A stretch of 17,467 bases of DNA from Spirochaetaceae bacterium (GTDB lineage Bacteria; Spirochaetota; Spirochaetia; Treponematales; Rectinemataceae). This document shows, piece by piece, positions 6,819 to 14,092 of this stretch. Positions within the stretch are counted from its first letter, which is position 1, and every line of letters begins with the position of its first letter. The stretch lies in the NCBI GenBank assembly GCA_003452735.1, contig DMNL01000081.1, forward strand, positions 1 to 17,467, written 5' to 3'. The translations under genes were made by a program, and so were the position numbers. The notes under the pieces were generated by a model, which saw only the letters and a program-made list of their open reading frames with translations, did no database searches and was not told the DNA's origin.

Positions 6819-7685
6819 CTAGAGCTCAAGCTCAGGGAGTATTGTTCGGAGTTTTGCCATGGTTTCTGGATTGCGCTTTGATGGGGCAGTCATAATGGCA
6901 CCCCTCATGGCGGTATGACAGCTGCATTCGGCATCCTTACTTAAGGCAGGAACCACTTCCAGGATCAATGCCTTGGCATGAGCTGAGTTTGCATTGAGGT
7001 TTTGTACGACCATATCGACCGTCACATCTGCGTGGTCTGTTTTCCAGCAGTCGTAATCTGTCGCCATACAGACCATTGCATAACAGATCTCGGCTTCGCG
7101 AGCCAATTTTGCCTCTGGCAGCACGCTCATATTGATAATACCAGCGCCCCAGGAACGGTAAAGCTGGCTCTCTGCCCTTGTCGAGAAAGCAGGCCCTTCC
7201 ATACAGATTAGGGTTTCATTGGTATGTAGACGCAATCCTCGCGCTAAAATGAAAGGCTCTATTATCGAACAAAGCCGCATGCAAAAGGGATCCGCAAAGC
7301 TCAAATGAGCGACAATACCTTCTCCGAAAAAGCTGGAGCCTGACCTGCCCTTGGTTCTATCTATGATTTGAGAGGGCAATACGAAATCGCGTGGATGAAT
7401 ATCCTCCTTGAGGCTCCCAACCGCAGAGAATGCTATGATCTCACGGACACCAAGCATTTTTAGGGCCGCGATATTGGCTCTCGAATTGACTTCGGTGGGC
7501 AAAAGAAAATGCCCTTTTCCATGGCGAGGCAGGAAGGCTGTCTTGACACCTTCAATCTCCGCAATGGTGATGTCGTCGGAGGGAGATCCCCAAGGAGTAT
7601 CCATTTTGATTTCTTCGACTACCTTTGCTCCCTGGATTTCATAAAGGCCTGATCCGCCAATTATGCCCACTTTTGCTTTTTCCAT
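6819..7685 (-). CDS. mtnP: S-methyl-5'-thioadenosine phosphorylase (MTAP/PNP family 2)
   Basis: 288 residues from the ATG at 7685. It splits methylthioadenosine with phosphate into adenine and methylthioribose 1-phosphate. Motifs in order: KVGIIGGSGLYE (phosphate loop), TPWGSPSD, RHGKGH, NSRANIAALKMLGV, IIAFSAVGSL, then the purine and ribose site CMEGPAFSTRAES and NMSVLPEAKLAREAEICYA, and ATDYDCW, where the Asp is typical of adenine-specific members. The Ser/Met context also fits MTAP rather than inosine/guanosine phosphorylases. A longer start ten codons upstream is rejected because a strong Shine-Dalgarno (7699-7694) fits this ATG. It lies 48 bases after the activase gene on the same strand, probably one transcript. 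It probably recycles the by-product of polyamine synthesis or, with relaxed specificity, 5'-deoxyadenosine. Confidence 0.92.
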   Translation of the reverse strand: MEKAKVGIIGGSGLYEIQGAKVVEEIKMDTPWGSPSDDITIAEIEGVKTAFLPRHGKGHFLLPTEVNSRANIAALKMLGVREIIAFSAVGSLKEDIHPRDFVLPSQIIDRTKGRSGSSFFGEGIVAHLSFADPFCMRLCSIIEPFILARGLRLHTNETLICMEGPAFSTRAESQLYRSWGAGIINMSVLPEAKLAREAEICYAMVCMATDYDCWKTDHADVTVDMVVQNLNANSAHAKALILEVVPALSKDAECSCHTAMRGAIMTAPSKRNPETMAKLRTILPELEL

Positions 7686-7693
7686 GTTCTTTT

Positions 7694-7699
7694 CCTCCC
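7694..7699 (-). promoter_or_regulatory. Shine-Dalgarno site that fixes the mtnP start
   Basis: GGGAGG (7699-7694) lies eight bases before the ATG at 7685. The alternative ATG at 7715 has no such site, and the extra ten residues (MNMAIREEKN) are hydrophilic and unlike the family. Confidence 0.7.
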
Positions 7700-7733
7700 T
7701 TATTGCCATATTCATTTATTGCAAAGAGATTGC

Positions 7734-9470
7734 CTATCCTTCCATCAATTCCAGGGCAGATAGCGCGGCGCCAAGAGCACCGCAGAGCTCCGGAATTTCA
7801 GAGATAATGAGTCGTTCGCCGAGCTTTATTTCGAGTTCTCTAACTACACCGGTGTTTCGGGCTACGCCTCCTGTCATCATATATGGCGCTTGGCCTCCAG
7901 CTCTGCTTATCATCGAAGTTATTCTCGAAGCGATCGATTTGTTGAGCCCATGTACTATGTCTGCAATAGAGCGATTGTCTGCGATGAGCGAGACGACTTC
8001 GGATTCAGCAAAAACCGTGCACATGCTAGAGATCGTAAGGTCGCTTTTCCACGCTAGGCCAGTGCGGACCATATTGTCGATATCTAGCTCGAGGGCGCGA
8101 GCCATCATCTCGAGGAAGCGCCCTGTGCCGGCTGCGCATTTGTCATTCATGACGAAATTGACAACGCTGCCTTGATTGTCTATGCGGATAATTTTGCTAT
8201 CTTGTCCGCCTATATCCACTATGGTGCGAATAGTAGGGTCAAGAAAAAACGCGCCTTTTGCGTGACAGGTTATCTCGGTTTTACTGTCTGTTGCAAATGC
8301 AATATTGTTTCGCCCATAGCCTGTCGAGACAATAGATGCCAAGTCGACCGGTTCTATATCGAGCTGCCGACATGTTTCCTGCAGCGCTTTCTGCGCGCTT
8401 TTCTGTGTTTGGGCACCGGTGGATACTAAGCTCGAAGCGAGAATTTTCCTATTTCGATCGATGACAACCATCTTTGTCGTGGTGGAACCGCTATCGATTC
8501 CTCCAAAAAGGTCCGAATGCCTTAGCTGTTGCTTTTTAGGTTTCTGTGGCTTTTTTTGTCGAGCTTGAATATTTTCAAGGAAAGCTTCGAGACGCGTAGA
8601 GAGCTGGCCTTCGGTTTGAGGCGTAAAATCGGATTCGATCTTCAAGATAGGTAGACTTGCTTCTTTTTTTACTCGGGAATAATCAAAACTATAATAGTCG
8701 CAAAATTTGACGGTATTATAGATTATTCCACAGAGATTCTCATTTTCCCAAAGCGCCCTGCGAGGCTCGATATTTGCCATACGCATACATGGTATAAAAT
8801 GCAACAACTCTTTTGCATACCAATCCATGAGCTCATCGAAGCTTATATTTTCAGCATTCGGAGGCAATAAGCCGAGATGTCGGTTTCCGCCACATGTGGC
8901 ATCGATCACGGGATAGGGCACTTTTTCTTTGATTGTCGAAAGAAGTTCTTGACTTACTCGCGCCCCTACTATCGCGATGAATGTGGCCGCAGAATCAAGT
9001 TCTTTAAGTTTAGAAGTAGCCTCAGATGGAGCCTCAAAGAAAGCATCAGATGCATAATCAAAAGAAGAAACAGAAGATGCCCTGCATGCTTTAAGGAATC
9101 GTTGTCGATCAAAGGAGACAGGATGATATTCTATGTAGCGTTGAGTCAGGCGGACCAGCTCTTTTTTGACATTTTCTTGTCCGCAGCCATCATCTATGTG
9201 TGGAAGGTCGAACAAAAATAGAAATCGATGGGATTTCTGCGCGAGCAACACATCGTATGCTCTACGAATGGAATCGCAACAGTTTATCAAGACAAGCTCG
9301 TTCAGCTCAGAGCTATGCAGCAAGAAGGCCTTTGCATGGCAGCAAAGGTTTGGATGAGTCCATTTCTCGGCATATTCGAAATCCGTAACTTCATGGTTGA
9401 GCAGCTCTGTGGTCTCTCCTAAAGCATATAAGAGCTCGATAGGCGTGTATTTGCAAGTGTAGCCAATCAT
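7734..9470 (-). CDS. Fusion of a 2-hydroxyacyl-CoA dehydratase-like domain with a BadF/HgdC-type ATPase activase
   Basis: 578 residues. Residues 1 to about 305 form a compact HGD-D-type domain. Cys6 lies in YTCKYTPIELLYALG, with Cys43/44 (LCCHAK), Cys64/65 (INCCDSIRRAYD), Cys228 and Cys257 (TVKFCDYYSF). The domain closes with a typical end (LKIESDFTPQTEGQL, RLEAFLE). A Lys/Gln-rich linker (303-318) leads to an ASKHA ATPase (about 321-575): GGIDSGSTTTKMVVID (phosphate 1), DIGGQDSKI, Cys445 in NDKCAAGTGRF, Cys484 in SSMCTVFAESEV, and MTGGVARNTG. The two cysteines are 39 residues apart, as in HgdC (Cys127/Cys166), where a homodimer shares one [4Fe-4S] cluster. Such proteins drive ATP-dependent low-potential electron transfer to a partner. 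The ATG overlaps the stop of the dehydratase-like gene by four bases (ATGA), so the two products are made together and probably interact. The substrate is unknown. Confidence 0.85.
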   Translation of the reverse strand: MIGYTCKYTPIELLYALGETTELLNHEVTDFEYAEKWTHPNLCCHAKAFLLHSSELNELVLINCCDSIRRAYDVLLAQKSHRFLFLFDLPHIDDGCGQENVKKELVRLTQRYIEYHPVSFDRQRFLKACRASSVSSFDYASDAFFEAPSEATSKLKELDSAATFIAIVGARVSQELLSTIKEKVPYPVIDATCGGNRHLGLLPPNAENISFDELMDWYAKELLHFIPCMRMANIEPRRALWENENLCGIIYNTVKFCDYYSFDYSRVKKEASLPILKIESDFTPQTEGQLSTRLEAFLENIQARQKKPQKPKKQQLRHSDLFGGIDSGSTTTKMVVIDRNRKILASSLVSTGAQTQKSAQKALQETCRQLDIEPVDLASIVSTGYGRNNIAFATDSKTEITCHAKGAFFLDPTIRTIVDIGGQDSKIIRIDNQGSVVNFVMNDKCAAGTGRFLEMMARALELDIDNMVRTGLAWKSDLTISSMCTVFAESEVVSLIADNRSIADIVHGLNKSIASRITSMISRAGGQAPYMMTGGVARNTGVVRELEIKLGERLIISEIPELCGALGAALSALELMEG

Positions 9471-10738
9471 CGCGATGCCTCTAGCTGTTCCAGAAAAGCA
9501 TTGACCCGAGTCGCCATTTGACCATCAGCCACATTGCGTGGATCGCAGCCGTCTCCATCGAGCACTAGGGTTGGGAAACCCTCCTCTTCGAGAGCCATTT
9601 TTGCTAATTGAGACATGCCCATTGTTTGCTTGCATCCCCACTGGCCAAACACAATTACGCCATCGGCGTGCAACTTTTTTGCATAGGCTATGGCTGCGTC
9701 GATTCGTCTCTGCGCACCTCCGTTGTTGATATTGTATACAAGGCGTTCGGCCATGCTTTCGTATGGCTTTTCTGGATCCATATCTATGAGTGTATCATAA
9801 GTCATATCGCTTGCTAGGATCTCGGTGCGCTCGTTGTTTTCAAGAAGAACTCTGATAGAATCCTGCCAATTTGGCAGAGTGTGCAGCCAAAGAATGCGTT
9901 TTTTCCTTCGATCTGGAGAAGCTTTCTGCGCTAATTCTTTTATTGCAATGGCATATTGCTCGCTCTCGGGTGTTCCCAGGAACACATGCGTCGCAACAAG
10001 AGAAAACAGCTCTCCAGTCATGGAGATGGGGAGCGAAGTCCTTGCGCGAATGTTCAAGTATTCTCGGTAGGCCTTGATCGTGCGATTGGCCCTATCGACG
10101 GTATATCGAAGCTTCGATTCAGACATAGAACTGTGCAAGAGATCCTCTAGAAGAACAGTGAAATTTTTGAGTTGGGAAGCCACATAATGTACAGACTCCT
10201 TGTTTACTGTATGAGGCACGTCGACTATGAAATGAGGGCTGCCATATTCTTCGGCAAGGTACCTGAAGGATAGCTGATTAGCATCGCAGGCCAAAGTAGT
10301 ATTGGCTATAAGCAGTGGCTTAGGAAGTACTCCTGTCCTAGCTGTACCGATCATGATTTTATGATAAGAGCACAAGCTTTCAGATATGCCGATAGCTTCC
10401 GCTGATTCTGCAAAGACCTCTCCACAGTCTGAATTTACAATGTATACTGACAATGCTTCCGGAAACACGGGCGCAATATCCATTGCATATAGAATCTCGC
10501 ATGGGAAGAAGATATTGACCATGGCACTACGCGATGAATCTCTAAAAGAGTGGCTCATGTTTCTGCTTATTGCGGCATTCATGTGAGCATACACCCCTTT
10601 TAGGCCTTTACCACCGAAATATGCATCCTTCCAGCCACTGAGCGTATAGCCTGCAGCCAAAATATTACGAGAAAGCTGAGGATTTTGAGGTACCTGGCTC
10701 GAAACGGCTCTGCCGAATCTATGAACAATGGAATTCAT
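9467..10738 (-). CDS. 2-hydroxyacyl-CoA dehydratase-like (HGD-D) iron-sulfur protein, possible double-cubane type
   Basis: 423 residues, full length for an HGD-D protein. It has exactly six cysteines: Cys80 (FFPCEILYAMDI), Cys105 (SDCGEV), Cys123 (LCSYHKIMIG), Cys151 (LACDAN), Cys369 (WGCKQTMG) and Cys398 (GDGCDPRN). Five sit in segments that carry cluster ligands in the family. Classical dehydratases are heterodimers of two such subunits with three ligands per cluster; here only one stand-alone subunit is present, with a second dehydratase-like domain fused to the neighbouring activase. Both a dehydratase and an ATP-dependent reductase are possible, and no acyl-CoA pathway gene is nearby. 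The ATG is 13 bases after a tRNA-Thr gene on the same strand, has no Shine-Dalgarno, and is preceded by TATGAT eight bases upstream. An in-frame TGA just before it excludes a longer protein. Confidence 0.85.
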   Translation of the reverse strand: MNSIVHRFGRAVSSQVPQNPQLSRNILAAGYTLSGWKDAYFGGKGLKGVYAHMNAAISRNMSHSFRDSSRSAMVNIFFPCEILYAMDIAPVFPEALSVYIVNSDCGEVFAESAEAIGISESLCSYHKIMIGTARTGVLPKPLLIANTTLACDANQLSFRYLAEEYGSPHFIVDVPHTVNKESVHYVASQLKNFTVLLEDLLHSSMSESKLRYTVDRANRTIKAYREYLNIRARTSLPISMTGELFSLVATHVFLGTPESEQYAIAIKELAQKASPDRRKKRILWLHTLPNWQDSIRVLLENNERTEILASDMTYDTLIDMDPEKPYESMAERLVYNINNGGAQRRIDAAIAYAKKLHADGVIVFGQWGCKQTMGMSQLAKMALEEEGFPTLVLDGDGCDPRNVADGQMATRVNAFLEQLEASR

Positions 10739-10751
10739 GCTACAGCATCAT

Positions 10752-10824
10752 AGCCGAGATCGGGAATCGAACCCGACACCTGCGCATTACGAGTGCGCCG
10801 CTCTGCCAGATGAGCTATCTCGGC
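10752..10824 (-). tRNA. tRNA-Thr, anticodon CGU (reads ACG)
   Basis: 73 bases that fold into a complete cloverleaf: acceptor GCCGAGA/TCTCGGC (7 bp), D-arm GCTC-loop-GAGC, anticodon arm GCGCA-CTCGTAA-TGCGC with CGT in the centre of the loop, variable region AGGTG, and T-arm TCGGG-TTCGATT-CCCGA. The discriminator base is T (10752). CCA is not encoded and must be added. The next coding region on the same strand starts 13 bases downstream, which is unusually close. Confidence 0.97.
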
Positions 10825-10841
10825 TTGGTTAGAACGAGCGT

Positions 10842-10871
10842 ACTATAGCAGAATCAGGCCACAAAAATCAA
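10842..10871 (-). promoter_or_regulatory. Promoter of tRNA-Thr and probably of the downstream reductase/mtnP operon
   Basis: TTGATT (10871-10866) and TATAGT (10847-10842) are separated by 18 bases. The start site would be near 10835, about eleven bases before the tRNA 5' end. A GC-rich stretch follows the -10 box, as is common for stable RNA promoters. No terminator is visible after the tRNA, so read-through into the dehydratase-like gene is likely. Confidence 0.6.
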
Positions 10872-10957
10872 GGTAAGGTTCATTATTATATCGATTTTCT
10901 GCGCTTAGGATTTATCTCCGGATTATTTTCTGATGACTTGTTTTTTTTGAAGGTGTT

Positions 10958-11884
10958 TCAACGTTTCGAGACACTATTGAAGAGTTGTCTAGCCAGTTCG
11001 GCCGCTCCGAGTACGCCAGCCTCGTTGCCAAGCTTTGCTCGGGCTAGAAAAAGTCTTATTGCTTCCGCGCTGCTCAAGGCTTGGATATACCCACCCAAAA
11101 GCTCCCTCATGCGCTTGCCAACCATATCGAGCAATCCTTCACGAAGACCAATTCCACCCCCAACGATGATGCGATCAGGTGCTATAGTGAGCGCAATATT
11201 GGTGAGCGCAAATGCAAGGTATTCAGCTTCGAGCCGCCAGGCAGGGTGTTCTGTCGGCAAGTTTTCGGGTGCCTCTCTCCAGCGAGCGGCTATTGCTGGT
11301 CCGCTGGCGAGCCCTTCCAAACAATCGCTATGATAGATGCAGATGCCCTCGAACTCGTCGAGTCTGGATTCTATAGTTCTTGCTCTTGGGACCCGCATAT
11401 GCCCCATCTCGGGATGGAAGGATGCGCGTACAGGAATACCATCGATGATAATACCTGCTCCAATTCCTGTTCCTATTGTGATATATACGCAGCAATGCGT
11501 TCCTCGCCCTGCTCCCCATTTCCATTCGCCAATGCCAGAAGCGGCCACATCGGTTTCGAGTTTGAGAGGGACTTGTAATTGTTTCTGCAACCTTTGAGCT
11601 ATGTCTATATCGCTCCAGCCTGGTTTCGGCGTATTTAGCAGATAACCCCATCTCGGGCTCTCGATTCTGCATTCTATTGGGCCAAACATTCCAAGACCAG
11701 CGCATTCAATCCCAGAATTTTTGAAGAAACGGACAACCGCATCGAGGGTCGACTCTGGATCTGTAGTCAGGATTCGTTCGATTTTTAAGATTCGAGGGGG
11801 CTTTTCTTGAATATTTGAATCATCGAATTTTAGAACGGCACAGACGAATTTCGTTCCACCGCCTTCGATTGCACCTACGATCAT
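10958..11884 (-). CDS. ROK-family sugar kinase, fructokinase-like
   Basis: 308 residues. It opens VGAIEGGGTKFVCAV (ATP phosphate loop), then GMFGPIEC, NTPKPGWSD and TDVAASGIGEWKWGAG, where the Asp is the likely catalytic base in family members. YITIGTGIGAGIIIDG is the second phosphate loop. The zinc site of ROK proteins follows: His in HPEMGHMRVPR, then FEGICIYHSDCLEGLASGPA supplying Cys-His-Cys. 'PEMGH' and 'CLEGLASGPA' are typical of the bacterial fructokinase branch (ScrK/GmuE-like), so phosphorylation of fructose is the best guess, though mannose or glucose remain possible. There is no N-terminal DNA-binding domain, so it is a kinase and not a repressor. The ATG follows the GNAT stop by nine bases, with AGGA overlapping that stop codon as Shine-Dalgarno; the two genes form a unit. 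Confidence 0.88.
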   Translation of the reverse strand: MIVGAIEGGGTKFVCAVLKFDDSNIQEKPPRILKIERILTTDPESTLDAVVRFFKNSGIECAGLGMFGPIECRIESPRWGYLLNTPKPGWSDIDIAQRLQKQLQVPLKLETDVAASGIGEWKWGAGRGTHCCVYITIGTGIGAGIIIDGIPVRASFHPEMGHMRVPRARTIESRLDEFEGICIYHSDCLEGLASGPAIAARWREAPENLPTEHPAWRLEAEYLAFALTNIALTIAPDRIIVGGGIGLREGLLDMVGKRMRELLGGYIQALSSAEAIRLFLARAKLGNEAGVLGAAELARQLFNSVSKR

Positions 11885-11893
11885 ATTTTGATC

Positions 11894-12445
11894 CTATTGC
11901 TGATTATTAGTTTCTTCGGGCAAGGATTCCGGGGATAATTCATCCTCGAAAGGTTTCGATATTTTGATGAAATTTGGAGGATTTCTAAAAATAGCCTTTA
12001 TATAGAAGAAAAAATCGTCATTTGCGCCATAGAATTCTGTAATATGTCCTATTTGACAATAGCCTGAATTTTCGAGCGTATTTTCTCCCAAGCTATCTCT
12101 TTTATCGGAAGATAATTCAAATCTAATCACCGCAAAAGGCATTTTTTTAAGGAGTTCTTGATCGATCATTTCGAAAAGGTGTTGGATTGCGTTTGTGGAT
12201 CGATAATCGCTATCTAGTACGACAAAACGAATATCGAATGTAAAGTTTCGCCCTGCTACCTTATGGATTATCGCAAAAGCGACAAGAGTCTTTCCATCGC
12301 GCAGTTCTAGGAGGGTATAACTCTTGCCTGGCGCTTGCTGCCAATCTTTGAGGATTTCGAGCATAAGATCGATTTCGACGCCCTTAAATGCTCCAGAGTT
12401 GCTTGCAACCTGCTCATATTCCTTAAAATCCAAAGGAGAAAACAT
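11894..12445 (-). CDS. GNAT-fold N-acetyltransferase-like protein
   Basis: 183 residues. The pattern of strands and helices is that of a GNAT protein: YTLLELRDGKTLVAFAIIHK (strands 2-3), FTFDIRFVVLDSDYRS (strand 4 and start of the CoA-binding loop), AIQHLFEMIDQELLKK (helix 3), AVIRFELSSDK (strand 5), then ENSGYCQIGHITEFYGANDD (helix 4 and strands 6-7). The usual Q/RxxGxG/A acetyl-CoA loop is weak (YRSTNAIQ), so activity is uncertain. The C-terminal 30 residues are acidic and probably disordered. A good Shine-Dalgarno (AGGTAGG, ending a few bases before the ATG at 12445) and a strong promoter about 45 bases upstream show it heads the unit with the ROK kinase. Substrate unknown. Confidence 0.7.
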   Translation of the reverse strand: MFSPLDFKEYEQVASNSGAFKGVEIDLMLEILKDWQQAPGKSYTLLELRDGKTLVAFAIIHKVAGRNFTFDIRFVVLDSDYRSTNAIQHLFEMIDQELLKKMPFAVIRFELSSDKRDSLGENTLENSGYCQIGHITEFYGANDDFFFYIKAIFRNPPNFIKISKPFEDELSPESLPEETNNQQ

Positions 12446-12490
12446 TAACCTACCTTTTTTCTACTGCCTTTTTCCAAATGTTGGCGAATA

Positions 12491-12519
12491 ACTATAAGAT
12501 ATGAGTGCATTTGTGTAAA
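12491..12519 (-). promoter_or_regulatory. Strong sigma-70-type promoter of the GNAT/ROK unit
   Basis: TTTACA (12519-12514) and TATAGT (12496-12491) are exactly 17 bases apart, five of six matches in each box. Transcription should start near 12484 and give a leader of about 39 bases that includes the Shine-Dalgarno. Two dyads lie upstream: TATAC-AGCA-GTATA at 12528-12541 and the palindrome at 12547-12561. Confidence 0.65.
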
Positions 12520-12546
12520 CCCATATTTATACAGCAGTATATAATT

Positions 12547-12561
12547 AAATGAGTCTCATTT
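12547..12561. promoter_or_regulatory. Perfect 15-base palindrome upstream of the GNAT/ROK promoter, possible operator
   Basis: AAATGAG (12547-12553), one central T, then CTCATTT (12555-12561). It lies 28 bases upstream of the -35 box, a distance that suits an activator or an upstream operator. No regulator gene is nearby to assign it to. The rest of the 269-base gap between pepT and the GNAT gene (12446-12714) is AT-rich, with an AT-only dyad near 12652-12664, and I see no gene or clear terminator in it. Confidence 0.35.
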
Positions 12562-12714
12562 TATCCACAAAGGGTAATTTTTCTCGAATGAGCGCATCTT
12601 ATCCTTAAATAAAATAAAGCATAAAAGTCAGAAAGTTACAGATTTTAAGGAATATTTATAATATCTAAGCAATAGCGCTGATTACGCTTATTCTTCGGCC
12701 TTTATGCTTTTATC

Positions 12715-13971
12715 CTAGTCAGCCCATACTTGTACAAGGTTAAGCAAAGTCTCAACCGAGAGCGCCATATCTGAGAGAGAAGCCCATTCGAAGCGGCTAT
12801 GGTAATTGTAGCCACCTGTAAAGAGGTTTGGAGTTGGGATTCCCATTTCGGTTAAGCGCGAGCCATCGGTGCCACCACGGATTGGCTTCATTATGGGCTC
12901 GATATTTTGATCCTTTATGGCTTTTTTGAGTTTTTCGAGGACCTCGGGATGGTTAACGAGTTTTTCCTTCATATTGAGATACTGTTGGGTAACGCTTAGT
13001 TCGATGTGGCCTTGAGGGAACTGTGCTTCTACGGCTTTAGCAAAAGCTTTGAGTGCGGCTATTCTCTCCTGCATACGGGAAGCTGAAAAATCTCGAAGGT
13101 ATACTTCCGCCCATGCGTGTTCGAGCCCTCCGGAGACTTCGACGGGGCAGTAATAGCCATACCATCCATCGGTGGCTTCTGGGCTCTCCGAACGTGGCAA
13201 CATGTCGATAAAGCTTCCTGCCATGGCAACGGCATTGGCGAGTTTTCCGCGAGCAGCGCCGATATGAATTACTTTGCCAAAGAAATCAGCCTTTACAACA
13301 TAAGCATTGAAACATTCGGCCTCCACTTCGGGTGCTGCACCACCATCGAGTGTGTAGCAAGCCTTGGCTCGAGCTTTCTCCAAAGGGAAGAGATCCATTC
13401 CCTTGCCCGTTTCTTCGTCTGGAGTGAAATATATATCGATAGGCCCATGTTTAAGCTCTTGATGCTGTAAAAGATAAGCAATGGCGGTCATTATTTCTGC
13501 AACGCCAGCTTTATCATCTGCTCCAAGAAGAGTGGAGCCATCTGTTACCACAATGGTATCTCCCACATGCTCACAGAGATCGGGGAATTCGTTGGGATCT
13601 AGCATATACTGCTTGGAGAGTCTTATTGCCTTACCATCGTAATTCTTGATGACACGCGGCTGTACTCCGCTTCCTGAAACATCGCTTGCAGTGTCCATGT
13701 GAGCCATAAGGCCAATGCATGGCACATGTTCCTTGCCTGGGCTCGCAGGTAGATGAGCTATCAGGTAACAATTGCTATCGAGCTCTAGCTCTGAAATGCC
13801 GAGCTCTAGCAGCTCTTGTTCGAGCTTGTGCGCAAGATCCCACTGACCTTCGGTCGTTGGTGTTTTATCAGCATGGCGGTTGCTCTGAGTATCAATTTTT
13901 ACATAGCTGAGAAAACGATTCAACATTTCTTCCGTGTAGGAACGGTTTAGATAATCGAGTATTGCTATCAT
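12715..13971 (-). CDS. pepT: Peptidase T (tripeptide aminopeptidase, M20B)
   Basis: 418 residues. It removes the N-terminal residue from tripeptides in the cytoplasm. The zinc and catalytic residues of the M20 family are present: His91 and Asp93 in GLMAHMDTASD, Asp152 in LLGADDKAG (bridging ligand), Glu186/Glu187 in FTPDEETGKG, Asp209 in YTLDGG, and His391 in YNYHSRFEW. The dimerisation (lid) domain lies between about 215 and 330. TEGQWDLA near 40 and the RGGTDGSRLTEMGIPTPN segment are typical of PepT and not of other M20 members. Length is close to the E. coli enzyme (408). The start is uncertain: ATG 13971 has no Shine-Dalgarno but a -10-like CATATT eight bases upstream; ATG 13926 has GGAAG very close. 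The E. coli start aligns between the two. Confidence 0.95.
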   Translation of the reverse strand: MIAILDYLNRSYTEEMLNRFLSYVKIDTQSNRHADKTPTTEGQWDLAHKLEQELLELGISELELDSNCYLIAHLPASPGKEHVPCIGLMAHMDTASDVSGSGVQPRVIKNYDGKAIRLSKQYMLDPNEFPDLCEHVGDTIVVTDGSTLLGADDKAGVAEIMTAIAYLLQHQELKHGPIDIYFTPDEETGKGMDLFPLEKARAKACYTLDGGAAPEVEAECFNAYVVKADFFGKVIHIGAARGKLANAVAMAGSFIDMLPRSESPEATDGWYGYYCPVEVSGGLEHAWAEVYLRDFSASRMQERIAALKAFAKAVEAQFPQGHIELSVTQQYLNMKEKLVNHPEVLEKLKKAIKDQNIEPIMKPIRGGTDGSRLTEMGIPTPNLFTGGYNYHSRFEWASLSDMALSVETLLNLVQVWAD

Positions 13972-13979
13972 GATAGTTC

Positions 13980-14009
13980 AATATGACATCTGGATGATGG
14001 TTTGCGCAA
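13980..14009 (-). promoter_or_regulatory. Possible pepT promoter, near-leaderless geometry
   Basis: TTGCGC (14009-14004, inside the palindrome TTGCGCAA) and CATATT (13985-13980) are 18 bases apart. The -10-like hexamer ends eight bases before the ATG at 13971. Both boxes are only fair matches. Confidence 0.3.
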
Positions 14010-14092
14010 GGGAGTCCTCATAAATTAAGGTGCAAATATCGCATTTTTTAACACTATATCTATTCAACCTTGGATAGCTCAGTCTGGGATTC

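Noticed and set aside
7663..8175. Plus-strand frame of 170 codons
   Set aside because: It is antisense to the ATPase part of the activase fusion and has a biased Ser/Pro/Arg composition.
10941..10949. T-run as a terminator
   Set aside because: The run is on the plus strand with no plus-strand gene upstream and no stable stem before it. On the minus strand it is an A-run.
10752..10957. tRNA-Thr as an integration site of a mobile element
   Set aside because: No integrase, no repeat of the tRNA 3' end within the window, and ordinary metabolic genes on both sides.
12528..12541. TATAC-AGCA-GTATA as a LexA-type SOS box
   Set aside because: The CTG-N10-CAG arrangement of known LexA boxes is absent and the downstream genes are not SOS genes.
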